A DNA stretch of 15,375 bases, taken from NCBI GenBank assembly GCA_934183045.1, contig CAKPRW010000030.1:1-15375 (forward strand), read 5' to 3'. The position numbers and the translations under genes were made by a program. Below are positions 1-8,673 of this stretch, piece by piece. This DNA is from an uncultured Clostridia bacterium. Its GTDB lineage: Bacteria; Bacillota; Clostridia; TANB77; CAG-508. The first letter of the stretch is position 1; each line of letters opens with the position of its first letter. A model generated the notes under the pieces. The model did not search any database and was not told the DNA's origin. It saw only the letters and a program-made list of their open reading frames with translations.

Positions 1-945
1 TGTAATTTGGATTTCATCAGTCATATTACTATCTGTAACTGTACCAAATATAATATTAGCTTCTGGATCAACACTGCGTTGAACTAATTCTGCTGCTGTA
101 TTTACTTCGTGTAATCCTAAATCTTCTCCACCTGTAATGTTGATTATAACTCCCTTAGCTCCTTCTATTGAAGTTTCTAATAATGGACTTTGAATTGCTT
201 CTTTAGCAGCGTCTTCTGCTCTATTTTCTCCTGATGCTTTACCAACACCCATATGTGCCATTCCTTGGTTTAACATTATTGTTTTAACATCAGCAAAGTC
301 TAAGTTAACAAGTCCTGGTATAGCAATTAAGTCTGATATACCTTGAACACCTTGTCTTAGAATATCATCTGCCATTTTGAATGCTTCAATTATAGATGTT
401 TTTCTATCTATTATTTGTAGTAATTTATCGTTTGGTATTACTACTAATGTATCTACTTTACCTTTTAAACTTTCAATTCCACGTTCAGCTTGTGATAATC
501 TTTTTTTACCTTCAAATGTGAATGGTTTTGTAACAACACCTATTGTTAATATTCCCATTTCTTTAGCAGCTTGAGCAACTATTGGTGCAGCACCTGTACC
601 TGTTCCTCCACCCATTCCGGCAGTTACAAATACCATATCTGCTCCTCTTAATACTTCTGCAACTTCAGCTTTGCTTTCTTCTGCTGATTGTGCTCCAATA
701 TCTGGGTTTGCTCCAGCTCCTAATCCTCTTGTTATTTTTTCCCCTATTTGAATTTTTGTGTTTGCTTTTGAAGTTTGAAGTGCTTGTCTATCTGTATTAA
801 CAGCAATAAAATCAACACCTTTTATTCCTGCATCAATCATTCTATTGACAGCGTTGTTTCCAGCTCCTCCTACACCTATAACTTTAATTGTCGCTGTTCC
901 ATCCATCATAGCAAAATTGTTATTATCGTCATTGTAATCCATCAT
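1..945 (-). CDS. ftsZ: Cell division protein FtsZ (3' part cut by window edge)
   Basis: FtsZ is the tubulin-like GTPase that polymerises into the cytoplasmic Z-ring and recruits the division machinery. The reading frame stays open to base 1, giving 315 residues; the end of the core and the C-terminal peptide that binds FtsA lie outside. Visible motifs are the nucleotide-binding start [14 protein letters not shown] (about 23-36), the tubulin signature [12 protein letters not shown] (about 110-121), the GTPase-activating T7 loop NLDFADVK (214-221), and [10 protein letters not shown] (about 292-301). I chose the ATG at 943-945 because GGGAGG lies about 8 nt upstream; a second ATG follows immediately and Met13/Met14 are also possible starts. 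It follows ftsA after about 90 nt with no clear terminator between, so the two are probably co-transcribed from the promoter ahead of ftsA. Identification is secure. Confidence 0.97.
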   Translation of the reverse strand, partial: MMDYNDDNNNFAMMDGTATIKVIGVGGAGNNAVNRMIDAGIKGVDFIAVNTDRQALQTSKANTKIQIGEKITRGLGAGANPDIGAQSAEESKAEVAEVLRGADMVFVTAGMGGGTGTGAAPIVAQAAKEMGILTIGVVTKPFTFEGKKRLSQAERGIESLKGKVDTLVVIPNDKLLQIIDRKTSIIEAFKMADDILRQGVQGISDLIAIPGLVNLDFADVKTIMLNQGMAHMGVGKASGENRAEDAAKEAIQSPLLETSIEGAKGVIINITGGEDLGLHEVNTAAELVQRSVDPEANIIFGTVTDSNMTDEIQIT

Positions 946-1036
946 TTAGTTTTTCCTCCCTTTCTAAAACTATTATCTTTTATTATTACGTTTTCGGTTG
1001 TAATTATAATTATATATTTTTAAAATTTAATGACTT

Positions 1037-2266
1037 CTATGAGTAAAAGAATTCTTTGATTCTTTCAAATATAGTTTTTATTATACTTTCATTATTTTGT
1101 GTATCAATATCACTTGATACAGTTTTAGCAAATGGCCTTGCTGCAACATATCTTACTAATGCATAGCTTGTCCTATATGCTGGTTTTATAGTACTAATTA
1201 ATCTTCCAGTTGATATTTTTACAGGAATATTTAAGTTGATTTTTCCAGCCACATCACTTTTATTGATATTTACTATTCCTTGTCCTGTTAATACTACATT
1301 ATTTATTTTTTGTTTTACTCCTTGATTCATAATGTCCTTATTTACTATAGAAAATATTTCTTCAATTCTTGCTTCTATAATTTCTATTAGTTCAGAACTT
1401 TTTATAATTCTGTTTTTGTTTTCGTCTTTAGATGTATTTAATATAATATCATTATCATTATCTATAAATGATTTTAAAGCTAAACCATATTGTCTTTTTA
1501 GTTTATCAGCTTCTTCTTCTGATATGTTTAGAACCAATGCTATATCATGTGTAATATTGTCTCCTCCAACTGGAATAGAGTTTGTATACATGAATGTTGA
1601 TCCTTCAAAAACACCTATATCAGTATTTCCTGCCCCTATATCTAACAACATAACATTATCATGCAATTCGTTTTTATCTAATACTAAATTTCTTTCAGCT
1701 AAAGCAATTGGAACTATACCATCTATTTCCAATCCTGCTTTTTTGAATATGTTGTTTAACTGTCTTACATATTCTTTTTCTGCTAGGATTACTTGTGCAC
1801 TTATTGTAAAATGTGAACTTAAATTTCCCACAGGATCTGTTACTACTGTTCCGTTTTCTAGAGTTATTTTATCAGGAACTATATCAATTAGTGTTTTTTC
1901 GTCAGGAATTTCAATATCTTTTACTTGCATAATTGCGTTTTGAACATCTTTTATTGATATTCCAGCATATTTATCTTTTACTTCTTTTGTTATACTATTT
2001 TGGACTATTGTTACATATTTTCCTTGAATTGTTACATATGAAGAATTAATTTTCAAATTTGTTTCTTCTTCAGCATCTTTTATAGTTTTAGCAATACATA
2101 GACAAATTTCTTCTTCATTTATTATTTTGCCTTTTTTTAGTCCACTACATTTATATGAGGTATTACATATAATCTCTATTTGTCCAAAGTTGTTGACTTC
2201 CCCTACAACTGTACAAACTTTACTTGTTCCTATGTCTATACCTACTATGATATCTCCTATTGCCAA
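1037..2266 (-). CDS. ftsA: Cell division protein FtsA
   Basis: FtsA is an actin-fold ATPase that tethers FtsZ filaments to the membrane and recruits later division proteins. The 409 residues show the phosphate-1 motif GIDIGTSKV (9-17), the FtsA-specific 1C subdomain (about 84-163), phosphate-2 LLDIGAGNTDIG (207-218), and an adenosine-type motif VVLTGQGI (324-331). The last 15 residues (IIKTIFERIKEFF) form an amphipathic helix like the family's membrane-targeting sequence. The start is TTG (2264-2266), supported by GGAGG at 2274-2278, seven bases upstream. The adenosine motif reads TGQG where TGGG is usual. It is slightly shorter than typical Bacillus FtsA. It is preceded by a terminator and its own promoter, so ftsA-ftsZ can be transcribed apart from the upstream sbp group. 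Confidence 0.96.
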   Translation of the reverse strand: MAIGDIIVGIDIGTSKVCTVVGEVNNFGQIEIICNTSYKCSGLKKGKIINEEEICLCIAKTIKDAEEETNLKINSSYVTIQGKYVTIVQNSITKEVKDKYAGISIKDVQNAIMQVKDIEIPDEKTLIDIVPDKITLENGTVVTDPVGNLSSHFTISAQVILAEKEYVRQLNNIFKKAGLEIDGIVPIALAERNLVLDKNELHDNVMLLDIGAGNTDIGVFEGSTFMYTNSIPVGGDNITHDIALVLNISEEEADKLKRQYGLALKSFIDNDNDIILNTSKDENKNRIIKSSELIEIIEARIEEIFSIVNKDIMNQGVKQKINNVVLTGQGIVNINKSDVAGKINLNIPVKISTGRLISTIKPAYRTSYALVRYVAARPFAKTVSSDIDTQNNESIIKTIFERIKEFFYS

Positions 2267-2307
2267 GTTAATTCCTCCATTTATTAGTATAATTTTTTCT
2301 AAGTGTA

Positions 2308-2336
2308 TATATATTACATTTTAAAAAAAATGTCAA
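2308..2336 (-). promoter_or_regulatory. Sigma-A-type promoter of ftsA-ftsZ
   Basis: On the minus strand, -35 TTGACA (2331-2336) and -10 TATATA (2308-2313) are separated by exactly 17 bp that include a run of eight T. It lies about 40 nt upstream of the ftsA start and downstream of the sbp terminator, so it would give ftsAZ independent expression. Inferred from consensus match only. Confidence 0.72.
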
Positions 2337-2349
2337 TAGAATCTGTTAT

Positions 2350-2382
2350 ATTTTTGTAATATTTTTGTAATGTTTCTGTAAT
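2350..2382. repeat. Three tandem 11-bp repeats upstream of the ftsA promoter
   Basis: On the plus strand the unit ATTTTTGTAAT occurs twice exactly (2350-2360, 2361-2371) and then as GTTTCTGTAAT (2372-2382). The array starts 13 bp upstream of the -35 box, at roughly -48 to -80 from the predicted start of transcription. An 11-bp period is close to one helical turn, so the T-tracts would sit on one face of the DNA. It may be an UP-like or bent element or a set of protein sites; no known regulator motif was recognised. Confidence 0.6.
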
Positions 2383-2405
2383 ATAATATCTTTAATTATT
2401 AAAAC

Positions 2406-2436
2406 AAGTTAGGCAAGAGCTTATCCTGCCTAACTT
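2406..2436 (-). terminator. Intrinsic terminator after sbp
   Basis: A perfect 10-bp inverted repeat, AAGTTAGGCA (2406-2415) and TGCCTAACTT (2427-2436), has an 11-nt loop and overlaps the sbp stop codon. On the minus strand the stem is followed by TTGTTTTAATAATT, a moderate U-tract. It should end the ftsQ-to-sbp transcript ahead of the ftsA promoter, perhaps partially. Confidence 0.7.
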
Positions 2437-2816
2437 TGTATATCTTTATTTCCATTTTCTTCTTTAGCTTTTATCATTTTTGACCATTTATCAACATAGT
2501 ATCTTCTTATTATACCTAAGTTAACAAACATTCTTCCTACAAATACAACAATTGCCGCCAAGTAAATATCTACATTTAGTTTTTGTCCTAATATGGTTAG
2601 CAATATAGCTAGAATGGCATTCCCAAAAAATCCTGTTACAAATATTTTTAAATCAAAATTTCTCTTAATTACTGATGTAATTCCTCCAAATACCGAATCT
2701 AACGCTGCAATAATTGCAATAGCTAAATAACTAGAATATGTATATGAAATCATAGGAACATTCATTCCAATTAAGGCTCCTGCAACACATCCTATTAATA
2801 TTGCTATAAAAATCAT
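2430..2816 (-). CDS. sbp: Small basic membrane protein Sbp (DUF1290)
   Basis: This small membrane protein matches the DUF1290/Sbp family encoded next to ftsA-ftsZ in Firmicutes. Its biochemical role is unknown, although its conserved place in the division cluster suggests a link to division or envelope assembly. The 128 residues show hydrophobic stretches at about 1-18, 29-44, 57-76 and 82-99, consistent with three or four membrane segments, and a charged cytoplasmic-looking tail (KWSKMIKAKEENGNK). The ATG at 2814-2816 has a G-rich ribosome binding site (GGGGG) about 7 nt upstream. It lies 20 nt after the second DUF881 gene, so they form one operon, and a terminator overlaps its stop codon. 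Assignment rests on sequence character plus the B. subtilis-like order ylxW-ylxX-sbp-ftsA. Confidence 0.88.
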   Translation of the reverse strand: MIFIAILIGCVAGALIGMNVPMISYTYSSYLAIAIIAALDSVFGGITSVIKRNFDLKIFVTGFFGNAILAILLTILGQKLNVDIYLAAIVVFVGRMFVNLGIIRRYYVDKWSKMIKAKEENGNKDIQS

Positions 2817-2836
2817 TTTTATTCCCCCTAACTCTA

Positions 2837-3544
2837 TTATTGTATATATTTAATTTTAATTTCTTTATTATATTTTAATATTTTCACTTTATTGTTTTTG
2901 CTTATGCTAACATCTTGTCCTATCTTTTTCATTTCATCAACTGGCCCACCATTTCCTACTAAAGCACTTTCTAAGTATGATTGGTTTCCTATAGCTTTTA
3001 TAATATATGGTCCAACAATTCTTTGTCCATTTATTTTTATAAAAGATTCATTTATATCTACGATATCTGACATATTTATAATTCTTTCATCGTTTATTGA
3101 AATAGCTTCTGCTCCTGCTGATTTTAATGAGTTTACAATTAATAGTAAGTCATCAGAACTTATTCTGCTAATTTCTTCATTATCCGTATCTTTTAAAGTA
3201 ATCTCTATTCCTTCACCTTGCACGTCTGTTTTTCCTGCTGACATATTTATCTGTGTTAATTCTTCATCTACTAGTTTTTCTGTTTCTTCATTAGATTGTT
3301 TGTTTTGTTTATATTCTTCTATTTTAGATGATATTTCTTCATATTTTTGGTTTGTTTCTTCATATTTAGATTTCCAATTAGCTAATTCTGTTCGCAATTC
3401 TGCTTCTCTCATGTTTTCAATTGATGTAATATCTGTCTCGTTAACTATTTTAAACTGCATTGACATAACTAATGCCAAAGCAAAACACGCTATTCCTATT
3501 GTTATTATCATAGTAACTTTGCCCTTTTTAAAATTTGCTTTCAT
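2837..3544 (-). CDS. DUF881 family protein, YlxX-like
   Basis: This is the second of two adjacent DUF881 genes in the division cluster, at the position of B. subtilis ylxX. The family's function is not established. The 235-residue protein has a basic N-terminus, one signal-anchor membrane helix (about 11-29, TMIITIGIACFALALVMSM), a coiled coil rich in Glu, Lys and Gln (about 42-95), and an extracytoplasmic globular DUF881 domain (about 98-235) with the shared core SAGAEAISINDERI and GPYIIKAIG. The ATG has AGGAGGT (3549-3555) just upstream. It starts 13 nt after the previous gene, so translation is probably coupled. The topology, a single anchor plus coiled coil plus outside domain, resembles division proteins that bridge membrane and wall, but that role is inference. 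Confidence 0.85.
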   Translation of the reverse strand: MKANFKKGKVTMIITIGIACFALALVMSMQFKIVNETDITSIENMREAELRTELANWKSKYEETNQKYEEISSKIEEYKQNKQSNEETEKLVDEELTQINMSAGKTDVQGEGIEITLKDTDNEEISRISSDDLLLIVNSLKSAGAEAISINDERIINMSDIVDINESFIKINGQRIVGPYIIKAIGNQSYLESALVGNGGPVDEMKKIGQDVSISKNNKVKILKYNKEIKIKYIQ

Positions 3545-3557
3545 GATAACCTCCTAA

Positions 3558-4271
3558 CTACTCAATTGTTTGAGCATACTTATAAGCAATAACTCCTGTA
3601 TATTTAGGTATTGTAATACTATTAGATTTTTTTAGTTCTACACCAACACTTGCATTTTTTAATATTTCTAGATAACCACCTTGTCTAGATAATGCTGCAA
3701 GTTGCTCTGGTAATCCAATTGCTTTGATAACAAATGGTGCTCCTACTTTTTCTCCATTTATATCTATAATGTTCCCTCCACAAGAAATACTACTTGTTGG
3801 TACTAATCTTTGTTCATTTATAGATATTGCTTCTGCTCCTGCATTTTTTAATTCGTTTATAACACTTAATACATCTGCATCATGCACTAACAAAGAACTT
3901 GGATTTAATACCGTACTTGCATCTTTTTTACTATCACTAAGAGTTACTATTACTCCTGGTCCAGTTACATCTGTTGCTCCTATCATTTTATTTCCTTGTT
4001 GTATTTCTGCTTCTTTTTGTTCTAATTGTTCATTATTTTGCGTAGAATTTTGTCTTTCCTTTTCTAGTTGATCTTCTGCTTTTTCTAAATCTTTATATTT
4101 GTTTTCATATTTTTCTTTGTATTTTAAAACTTCTGCTCTTAAATTATTTTCTTCATAATTTTGACTAACTGTAGAATTAGATTCTTTGACAGTTCTTATT
4201 TGCACAAATATTCCAAGTGTTAAAGCAAAACACATGATTCCTAATACTATACTGATAACTTTCTTATTCAT
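3558..4271 (-). CDS. DUF881 family protein, YlxW-like
   Basis: This is the first of the tandem DUF881 pair and a paralogue of the next gene, at the position of B. subtilis ylxW. The 237 residues show an N-terminal membrane anchor (about 5-24, VISIVLGIMCFALTLGIFVQ), a long charged coiled coil (about 40-92), then the DUF881 domain with TDVTGPGVIVTLSDS, NAGAEAISINEQRL and GAPFVIKAIG. These blocks match the partner (TDVQGEGIEITLKD, SAGAEAISINDERI, GPYIIKAIG), showing an old duplication. The ATG at 4269-4271 follows AGAGGTGA. It begins 82 nt after ftsQ with no terminator between. The function is unknown; membrane-tethered, coiled-coil-mediated assembly near the division site is inferred from context. 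Confidence 0.85.
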   Translation of the reverse strand: MNKKVISIVLGIMCFALTLGIFVQIRTVKESNSTVSQNYEENNLRAEVLKYKEKYENKYKDLEKAEDQLEKERQNSTQNNEQLEQKEAEIQQGNKMIGATDVTGPGVIVTLSDSKKDASTVLNPSSLLVHDADVLSVINELKNAGAEAISINEQRLVPTSSISCGGNIIDINGEKVGAPFVIKAIGLPEQLAALSRQGGYLEILKNASVGVELKKSNSITIPKYTGVIAYKYAQTIE

Positions 4272-4353
4272 TGTTTATCACCTCTTATTCCATATTATAA
4301 TTATGTAAGAACTTTCTCTTATCAAATTATCTCTATTTACTCTTGAAATTGCT

Positions 4354-5346
4354 CTATACTTTTTGTCTAAAGAATGGCTGAAATTTATTATTTAAATCTC
4401 CATTGACATATATGTCACCTTCATTTGCTTTTTCTTGCTCCATAATAGCAATAGCATATAACATTTTATTTCCTAAGTTGGAAGTGTCTCCTAAATGAAT
4501 TCTTTTTTTCTCTTCTTGCATATATAAACTATAGTCATTTTTTTTGCTTATGTCAATACTAGTGACCTTATCGCCTAAATTATTTTCTTTCATAACATTC
4601 ATAATTTTCATTATATTTTCTAAATCTAAAAGATCATCATTGTCTAATCTATTTCCTGGTTGTACTTGATCTTCTTGTGTAGTAATTCCTTGTATGATTA
4701 TTAGTCCTTTACTATCATCTGAAATCTCTAGTATATATCCCTGTGTATTGATATATGCATATTTTCCCATATATTCAACACTATATTTGGGTTCTCTTTC
4801 TGTTACATCAATTTGCAAAGTACCTGGTATTTTTCTATAGATTTTTACATCTTCTATATAAGCATTTTGTTTAATTTTATTTGATACACTATTTTTACTG
4901 AATTTAAATATATTTTGGTCTAATTTTAATTCTGATAAACTAATAATCTCTTCATTGCTTACAATTGTATTATTTGTTACATTTATTTCTTTAATATTAA
5001 ATATTGGAGAAGTCATTGCAAATATTGTACTACCTACAATAGCACCTAGAAATATTATTAGTTTTAATAAAAATTTTACTTTTCTAATTTTTTTCTGTTT
5101 CTTTCTTTGATTTCTTACTTCCTGTTTTCTTTTAAATTCTTCTTGTTTTAGGTTGTTTTTGTTAGTCATCTGTATAACAGCTTCATTTTCCAAATCAAAG
5201 TTATTTTCTTGTTTTTTATTTTTTATTCTTTTTTCTCTTTCTATTCTTTTTCTTGCTTTATTTCTTTTTTCAATTTTTTCTTCGACATCTTGTCCATTTT
5301 GCATGTAATATAAATCAATATTTTTATCTTTTATTTTCCTAGGCAA
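4354..5346 (-). CDS. ftsQ: Cell division protein FtsQ/DivIB
   Basis: FtsQ (DivIB in Gram-positives) is a bitopic membrane protein that links early and late division proteins through FtsL and FtsB/DivIC. The 330 residues show a long, very Lys/Arg-rich cytoplasmic N-terminus (1-91, probably helical), one membrane helix (about 92-112, LLKLIIFLGAIVGSTIFAM), a POTRA domain (about 116-183, starting FNIKEINVTNNTIVS and including the pattern YIEDVKIYRKIPGTLQIDVTERE), and the FtsQ/DivIB beta domain (about 184-305). The start is TTG (5344-5346) with AGGAGGAGAG at 5351-5360. It follows murA after 58 nt holding a hairpin without a U-tract on this strand, so it probably continues the murA transcript. The DivIB assignment fits both sequence and the neighbours DUF881, sbp, ftsA and ftsZ. 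Confidence 0.92.
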   Translation of the reverse strand: MPRKIKDKNIDLYYMQNGQDVEEKIEKRNKARKRIEREKRIKNKKQENNFDLENEAVIQMTNKNNLKQEEFKRKQEVRNQRKKQKKIRKVKFLLKLIIFLGAIVGSTIFAMTSPIFNIKEINVTNNTIVSNEEIISLSELKLDQNIFKFSKNSVSNKIKQNAYIEDVKIYRKIPGTLQIDVTEREPKYSVEYMGKYAYINTQGYILEISDDSKGLIIIQGITTQEDQVQPGNRLDNDDLLDLENIMKIMNVMKENNLGDKVTSIDISKKNDYSLYMQEEKKRIHLGDTSNLGNKMLYAIAIMEQEKANEGDIYVNGDLNNKFQPFFRQKV

Positions 5347-5369
5347 TTTACTCTCCTCCTTTTATTTTA

Positions 5370-5396
5370 GGGTGTAAGTGGTTAGCAATTACACCC
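5370..5396. repeat. Inverted repeat between murA and ftsQ
   Basis: GGGTGTAA (5370-5377) and TTACACCC (5389-5396) form a perfect 8-bp stem with an 11-nt loop. On the minus strand, the transcribed one, the stem is followed by A-rich sequence rather than T, so it is not a standard terminator for murA. On the plus strand it is followed by TTTTATATT, so it could stop antisense transcription. It may also stabilise or separate the murA and ftsQ messages. Confidence 0.5.
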
Positions 5397-5404
5397 TTTT
5401 ATAT

Positions 5405-6652
5405 TCATTTTAATAAGATGTCTACACCTATTTCTTGTAATTTATGATCAAATTTTTCATATCCTCTTAAAATATATTCTATATTTTCTATTTTTGTAAT
5501 ACCTTTTGCTCCCACTCCAGCTAATACTAACGAAGCTCCTCCTCTTAAATCTGTTGCTTTTACATTTGCTCCATATAGTTTTCTTACACCTTTTACTACT
5601 GCTGTTTTTCCTTCAACATTAATTTTGGCTCCCATTCTTACTAGTTCCTGTGTATATTTATATCTATTTTCAAAAATATTTTCAACAACTATTGAAGTTC
5701 CCTTTGCTGTTGTCATTGTTGTTGCAAATATTGACTGCATATCTGTAGGAAATCCTGGGTAAGGCATTGTTTTGATATTAACTGCTTTTATTTTTTTCGG
5801 AGCACTTATTTCTATCTCATTTTTACTTGTTTTTAATTTACATCCTGCTTCTTCTAATTTATCAATTACTGGCGTTATTGTTTCACAATCAGTATTGATT
5901 AGTCTAATATTTCCTCCAGTCATTGCAGCTAGACATAGAAATGTTCCTGTTTCTATTCTATCTGGCATAATATTATAACTGACATCATGTAATTTTTTCA
6001 CACCAATAATTTCTATTTGATTAGATCCCGCACCTTTTATTTTTGCTCCCATTTTATTTAAAAATCTTTGAAGATCTATAATTTCTGGTTCTCTTGCTGC
6101 ATTTGTTATTATTGTATTTCCTTCAGCCAAACATGCCGCAAGTATTGCATTTTCTGTTGCTCCTACACTTGGGAAATCTAAATCTATTTTTTCTCCCCTT
6201 ATTTTATCACAAGTACATGTAATATTTCCATAGTTTTTATTAATATTTACACCCATTTTTTCAAATGCTTTTAAATGTAAATCTATTGGTCTAGTTCCAA
6301 TATCACATCCTCCTGGATATGAAAATGTTGCTTCTCTATATTTTCCAAGCAAACTTCCTACAATTATTACTGATGAACGCATTTGTCTCATTAAATTTTC
6401 AGGTATTTCATATTTATGAATTTTGCTAGTATCTATAACTATTTTATTTTTCTTTTTTGTTACACTTCCTCCTATTTTTTTTAATATTTCAAACATCATT
6501 TGAGTATCATGTATATTAGGTACATTATATAATGTAGTTTTTCCACTGTTTAAAATACTTGCAGCAATTATAGGCAATGCTGCATTTTTCGAACCAGAAA
6601 TAGCTACTTCTCCAAGAACTTTCTTACCTCCTTTTATTATGTATTCAGCCAT
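5405..6652 (-). CDS. murA: UDP-N-acetylglucosamine 1-carboxyvinyltransferase MurA
   Basis: MurA transfers enolpyruvate from phosphoenolpyruvate to UDP-GlcNAc, the first committed cytoplasmic step of peptidoglycan synthesis and the target of fosfomycin. The protein has 415 residues from the ATG at 6650-6652. Visible catalytic elements are Lys22-Asn23 in GSKNAALPI, the active-site loop YPGGCDIGTRPIDLHL with the fosfomycin-target Cys at about 116, and the general-base Asp at about 304 in GFPTDMQSIF. The C-terminal LRGGASLVLAG is also typical. A GTG six codons upstream (6668-6670) is open, but the AAAGGTGG ribosome binding site overlaps that extension and is well spaced for the ATG. It sits between ftsH, with its own terminator, and ftsQ, so it probably starts a new wall/division unit; no convincing promoter was identified in the gap. 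Confidence 0.96.
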   Translation of the reverse strand: MAEYIIKGGKKVLGEVAISGSKNAALPIIAASILNSGKTTLYNVPNIHDTQMMFEILKKIGGSVTKKKNKIVIDTSKIHKYEIPENLMRQMRSSVIIVGSLLGKYREATFSYPGGCDIGTRPIDLHLKAFEKMGVNINKNYGNITCTCDKIRGEKIDLDFPSVGATENAILAACLAEGNTIITNAAREPEIIDLQRFLNKMGAKIKGAGSNQIEIIGVKKLHDVSYNIMPDRIETGTFLCLAAMTGGNIRLINTDCETITPVIDKLEEAGCKLKTSKNEIEISAPKKIKAVNIKTMPYPGFPTDMQSIFATTMTTAKGTSIVVENIFENRYKYTQELVRMGAKINVEGKTAVVKGVRKLYGANVKATDLRGGASLVLAGVGAKGITKIENIEYILRGYEKFDHKLQEIGVDILLK

Positions 6653-6752
6653 TAGTTTACCACCTTTCACTTATTATTTTGATATATTTTATGTTATCCA
6701 AATTGAAAAGGTGATCTTTTTTCGATATAAAATATCTAAATTTTCACATAAT

Positions 6753-6788
6753 AAAAAGCAAGTTACTATAATAAATAACTTGCTTTTT
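6753..6788 (-). terminator. Intrinsic terminator after ftsH (possibly bidirectional)
   Basis: A perfect 13-bp inverted repeat, AAAAAGCAAGTTA (6753-6765) and TAACTTGCTTTTT (6776-6788), has a 10-nt loop. On both strands the stem ends in a run of five T, continuing TTTTTATTATG on the minus strand. It lies about 35 nt past the ftsH stop. Confidence 0.85.
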
Positions 6789-6822
6789 ATTTTTTATATC
6801 TTTCATTGTATTTTAATATAAT

Positions 6823-8640
6823 CTAGTCATTATTTTCTCCAAAAATAGCTTCGAATTCTTCTGCTTCGATTTTTTCTTTTTCTAAAAGTATACCTGCTAC
6901 TTGATGTAATTTATCAATATTATCTGATAAAATTTGTTTTGCTCTATTATATCCTGTGTCAACTATTTTCTTTGTTTCTTCGTCAATTATAGAAGCTGTT
7001 TCTTCTGAATATTCTTTGCTTTGTGCAAAATCTCTTCCTAAGAATACTTCTTCTTGGCTAGAACCAAGCATTAATGCTCCTATTCTATCACTCATACCAT
7101 ATTTAGTAACCATACTTCTTGCAATTTTTGTTGCTCTTTCTATATCATTACTTGCACCTGTTGAAATATCATTTAATATAAGTGCTTCTGCTACTCTACC
7201 TCCAAGAAGAGATACTATGTTTTCTTCCATTTCTGTTTTTGACATAAATGATTTATCTTCTGTTGGTCTATACATTGTATAACCACCAGCCATTCCTCTT
7301 GGTACTATTGATATTTGGTGTACAGGATCTTGTGTTTCTAAGTAATGACTTACAACAGCATGCCCTGCTTCATGATATGCTACTAATCTATTTTCTTTTT
7401 CACTTCTTACTCTAGTCTTCTTTTCAGGTCCCATAGTTACTTTTACCATGGCGTCTTCGATTTCTTTCATTCCAATTTCATTTAAATTTCTTCTTGCTGC
7501 TAAAAGTGCTGCTTCATTTAATACATTTTCTAGATCTGCTCCTGCAAATCCTGAAGTATTCTTAGCAATTACTTTTAAGTCAACATCATCTGATAATCTT
7601 TTCTTTCTGCTATGAACTTCTAATATTTGTTCTCTTGCTTTTACATCTGGTGATCCGACAACAATTTGTCTATCAAATCTTCCAGCTCTTAATAATGCTT
7701 TATCTAATACATCTGGTCTATTTGTTGCAGCTAAAACTATTACACCTTCATTTTCAGCAAATCCGTCCATTTCAACTAATAATTGATTTAGTGTTTGTTC
7801 TCTTTCATCATGTCCTCCACCTAATCCAGCACCTCTTTGACGTCCAACAGCATCAATTTCATCTATAAATATAATACATGGTGCATTTTTCTTAGCTTGA
7901 TCAAATAAATCTCTTACTCTTGAAGCACCAACACCAACAAACATTTCAACAAAATCAGAACCACTTATAATAAAGAATGGTACTCCAGCTTCTCCTGCTA
8001 CTGCTTTTGCTAATAATGTTTTACCTGTTCCTGGTTGACCAACAAGTAAGACACCTTTTGGAATTCTTGCTCCCATATCTGTAAATTTCTTTGGATTTTT
8101 TAAGAATTCTACAATTTCTTCTAATTCTTCTTTTTCTTCATCCACACCAGCAACATCTTCAAATGTTATTTTATTCTTTTCTGCAGGTGTCATCATTCTA
8201 GCTTTACTTTTTCCGAAAGACATAGTCTTACTTCCAGGGTTACCATTGTTTGATCCACCCATCATAAAGAACCAGAATATAAAGAATATAATTAATAACC
8301 CAAATGGTGTTAATAAACTTAATATAGTAACAAATATAGATTGTGATCTTTCTTCAAGTGTAAATGCTCCATCTTTTAAGAAATCTTCTGTATAAGACAT
8401 AAAACTTTCTATATCTGGTATGTTTACTTCTTTTTTAATTTTCTCATCTTTTAATTGTACTGTTGCAGTAGTCCCATCTGAATCAATCTCAATAGATTCT
8501 ACTTTACCACTGTTTATATTAGCAATTAACTCTGAATATTTTAATTTTGAATCACTATTTTCCATAATTGAAGATAATACAACAATAAATATGACTCCTA
8601 TTATTAGCCACATAGCTAATGTTTTAATTCCGTTTTTCAA
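6823..8640 (-). CDS. ftsH: ATP-dependent zinc metalloprotease FtsH
   Basis: FtsH is a membrane-anchored hexameric AAA+ protease that degrades misfolded membrane proteins and regulatory proteins. The 605 residues show a first membrane helix (about 8-25), the extracytoplasmic FtsH domain (about 30-100), and a second helix (about 104-128, [20 protein letters not shown]). The AAA module follows with Walker A GQPGTGKT (201-208; the usual second residue is P), Walker B IIFIDEID (256-263) and the second region of homology around [20 protein letters not shown] (306-325). The M41 peptidase has the zinc motif HEAGH (423-427) and a likely third ligand Asp at about 499 (SNDIERAT). The start is TTG (8638-8640) with AAGGAGGA upstream. 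It has its own predicted promoter and a strong terminator. It follows tilS directly; the hpt gene often found between these two is absent here. Confidence 0.97.
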   Translation of the reverse strand: MKNGIKTLAMWLIIGVIFIVVLSSIMENSDSKLKYSELIANINSGKVESIEIDSDGTTATVQLKDEKIKKEVNIPDIESFMSYTEDFLKDGAFTLEERSQSIFVTILSLLTPFGLLIIFFIFWFFMMGGSNNGNPGSKTMSFGKSKARMMTPAEKNKITFEDVAGVDEEKEELEEIVEFLKNPKKFTDMGARIPKGVLLVGQPGTGKTLLAKAVAGEAGVPFFIISGSDFVEMFVGVGASRVRDLFDQAKKNAPCIIFIDEIDAVGRQRGAGLGGGHDEREQTLNQLLVEMDGFAENEGVIVLAATNRPDVLDKALLRAGRFDRQIVVGSPDVKAREQILEVHSRKKRLSDDVDLKVIAKNTSGFAGADLENVLNEAALLAARRNLNEIGMKEIEDAMVKVTMGPEKKTRVRSEKENRLVAYHEAGHAVVSHYLETQDPVHQISIVPRGMAGGYTMYRPTEDKSFMSKTEMEENIVSLLGGRVAEALILNDISTGASNDIERATKIARSMVTKYGMSDRIGALMLGSSQEEVFLGRDFAQSKEYSEETASIIDEETKKIVDTGYNRAKQILSDNIDKLHQVAGILLEKEKIEAEEFEAIFGENND

Positions 8641-8673
8641 AATAATTCCTCCTTGTGTTTAATTTACATTGAA

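Noticed and set aside
1332..1943. Plus-strand open frame of 203 codons opposite ftsA
   Set aside because: It is antisense to a clearly conserved gene, has a low-complexity Ser/Ile-rich product and no ribosome binding site pattern.
2892..3557. Plus-strand open frame of 221 codons opposite the second DUF881 gene
   Set aside because: Shadow of a gene with clear family motifs; the product is Ser/Phe-rich and resembles no known protein.
4294..4325. Promoter ahead of the first DUF881 gene
   Set aside because: A TATAAT (4294-4299) is present, but the nearest -35-like TTGATA is 20 bp away, which is too far, and no extended -10 is seen.
6653..6670. GTG start six codons upstream for murA
   Set aside because: The extension contains the AAAGGTGG ribosome binding site for the ATG at 6652, and MurA proteins start at MAEYIIKGG-like sequence.
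6671..6752. Promoter of murA
   Set aside because: Only poor matches such as TTGGAT or TTTTCA with AT-rich -10 candidates were found; in this base composition they are not distinguishable from background.
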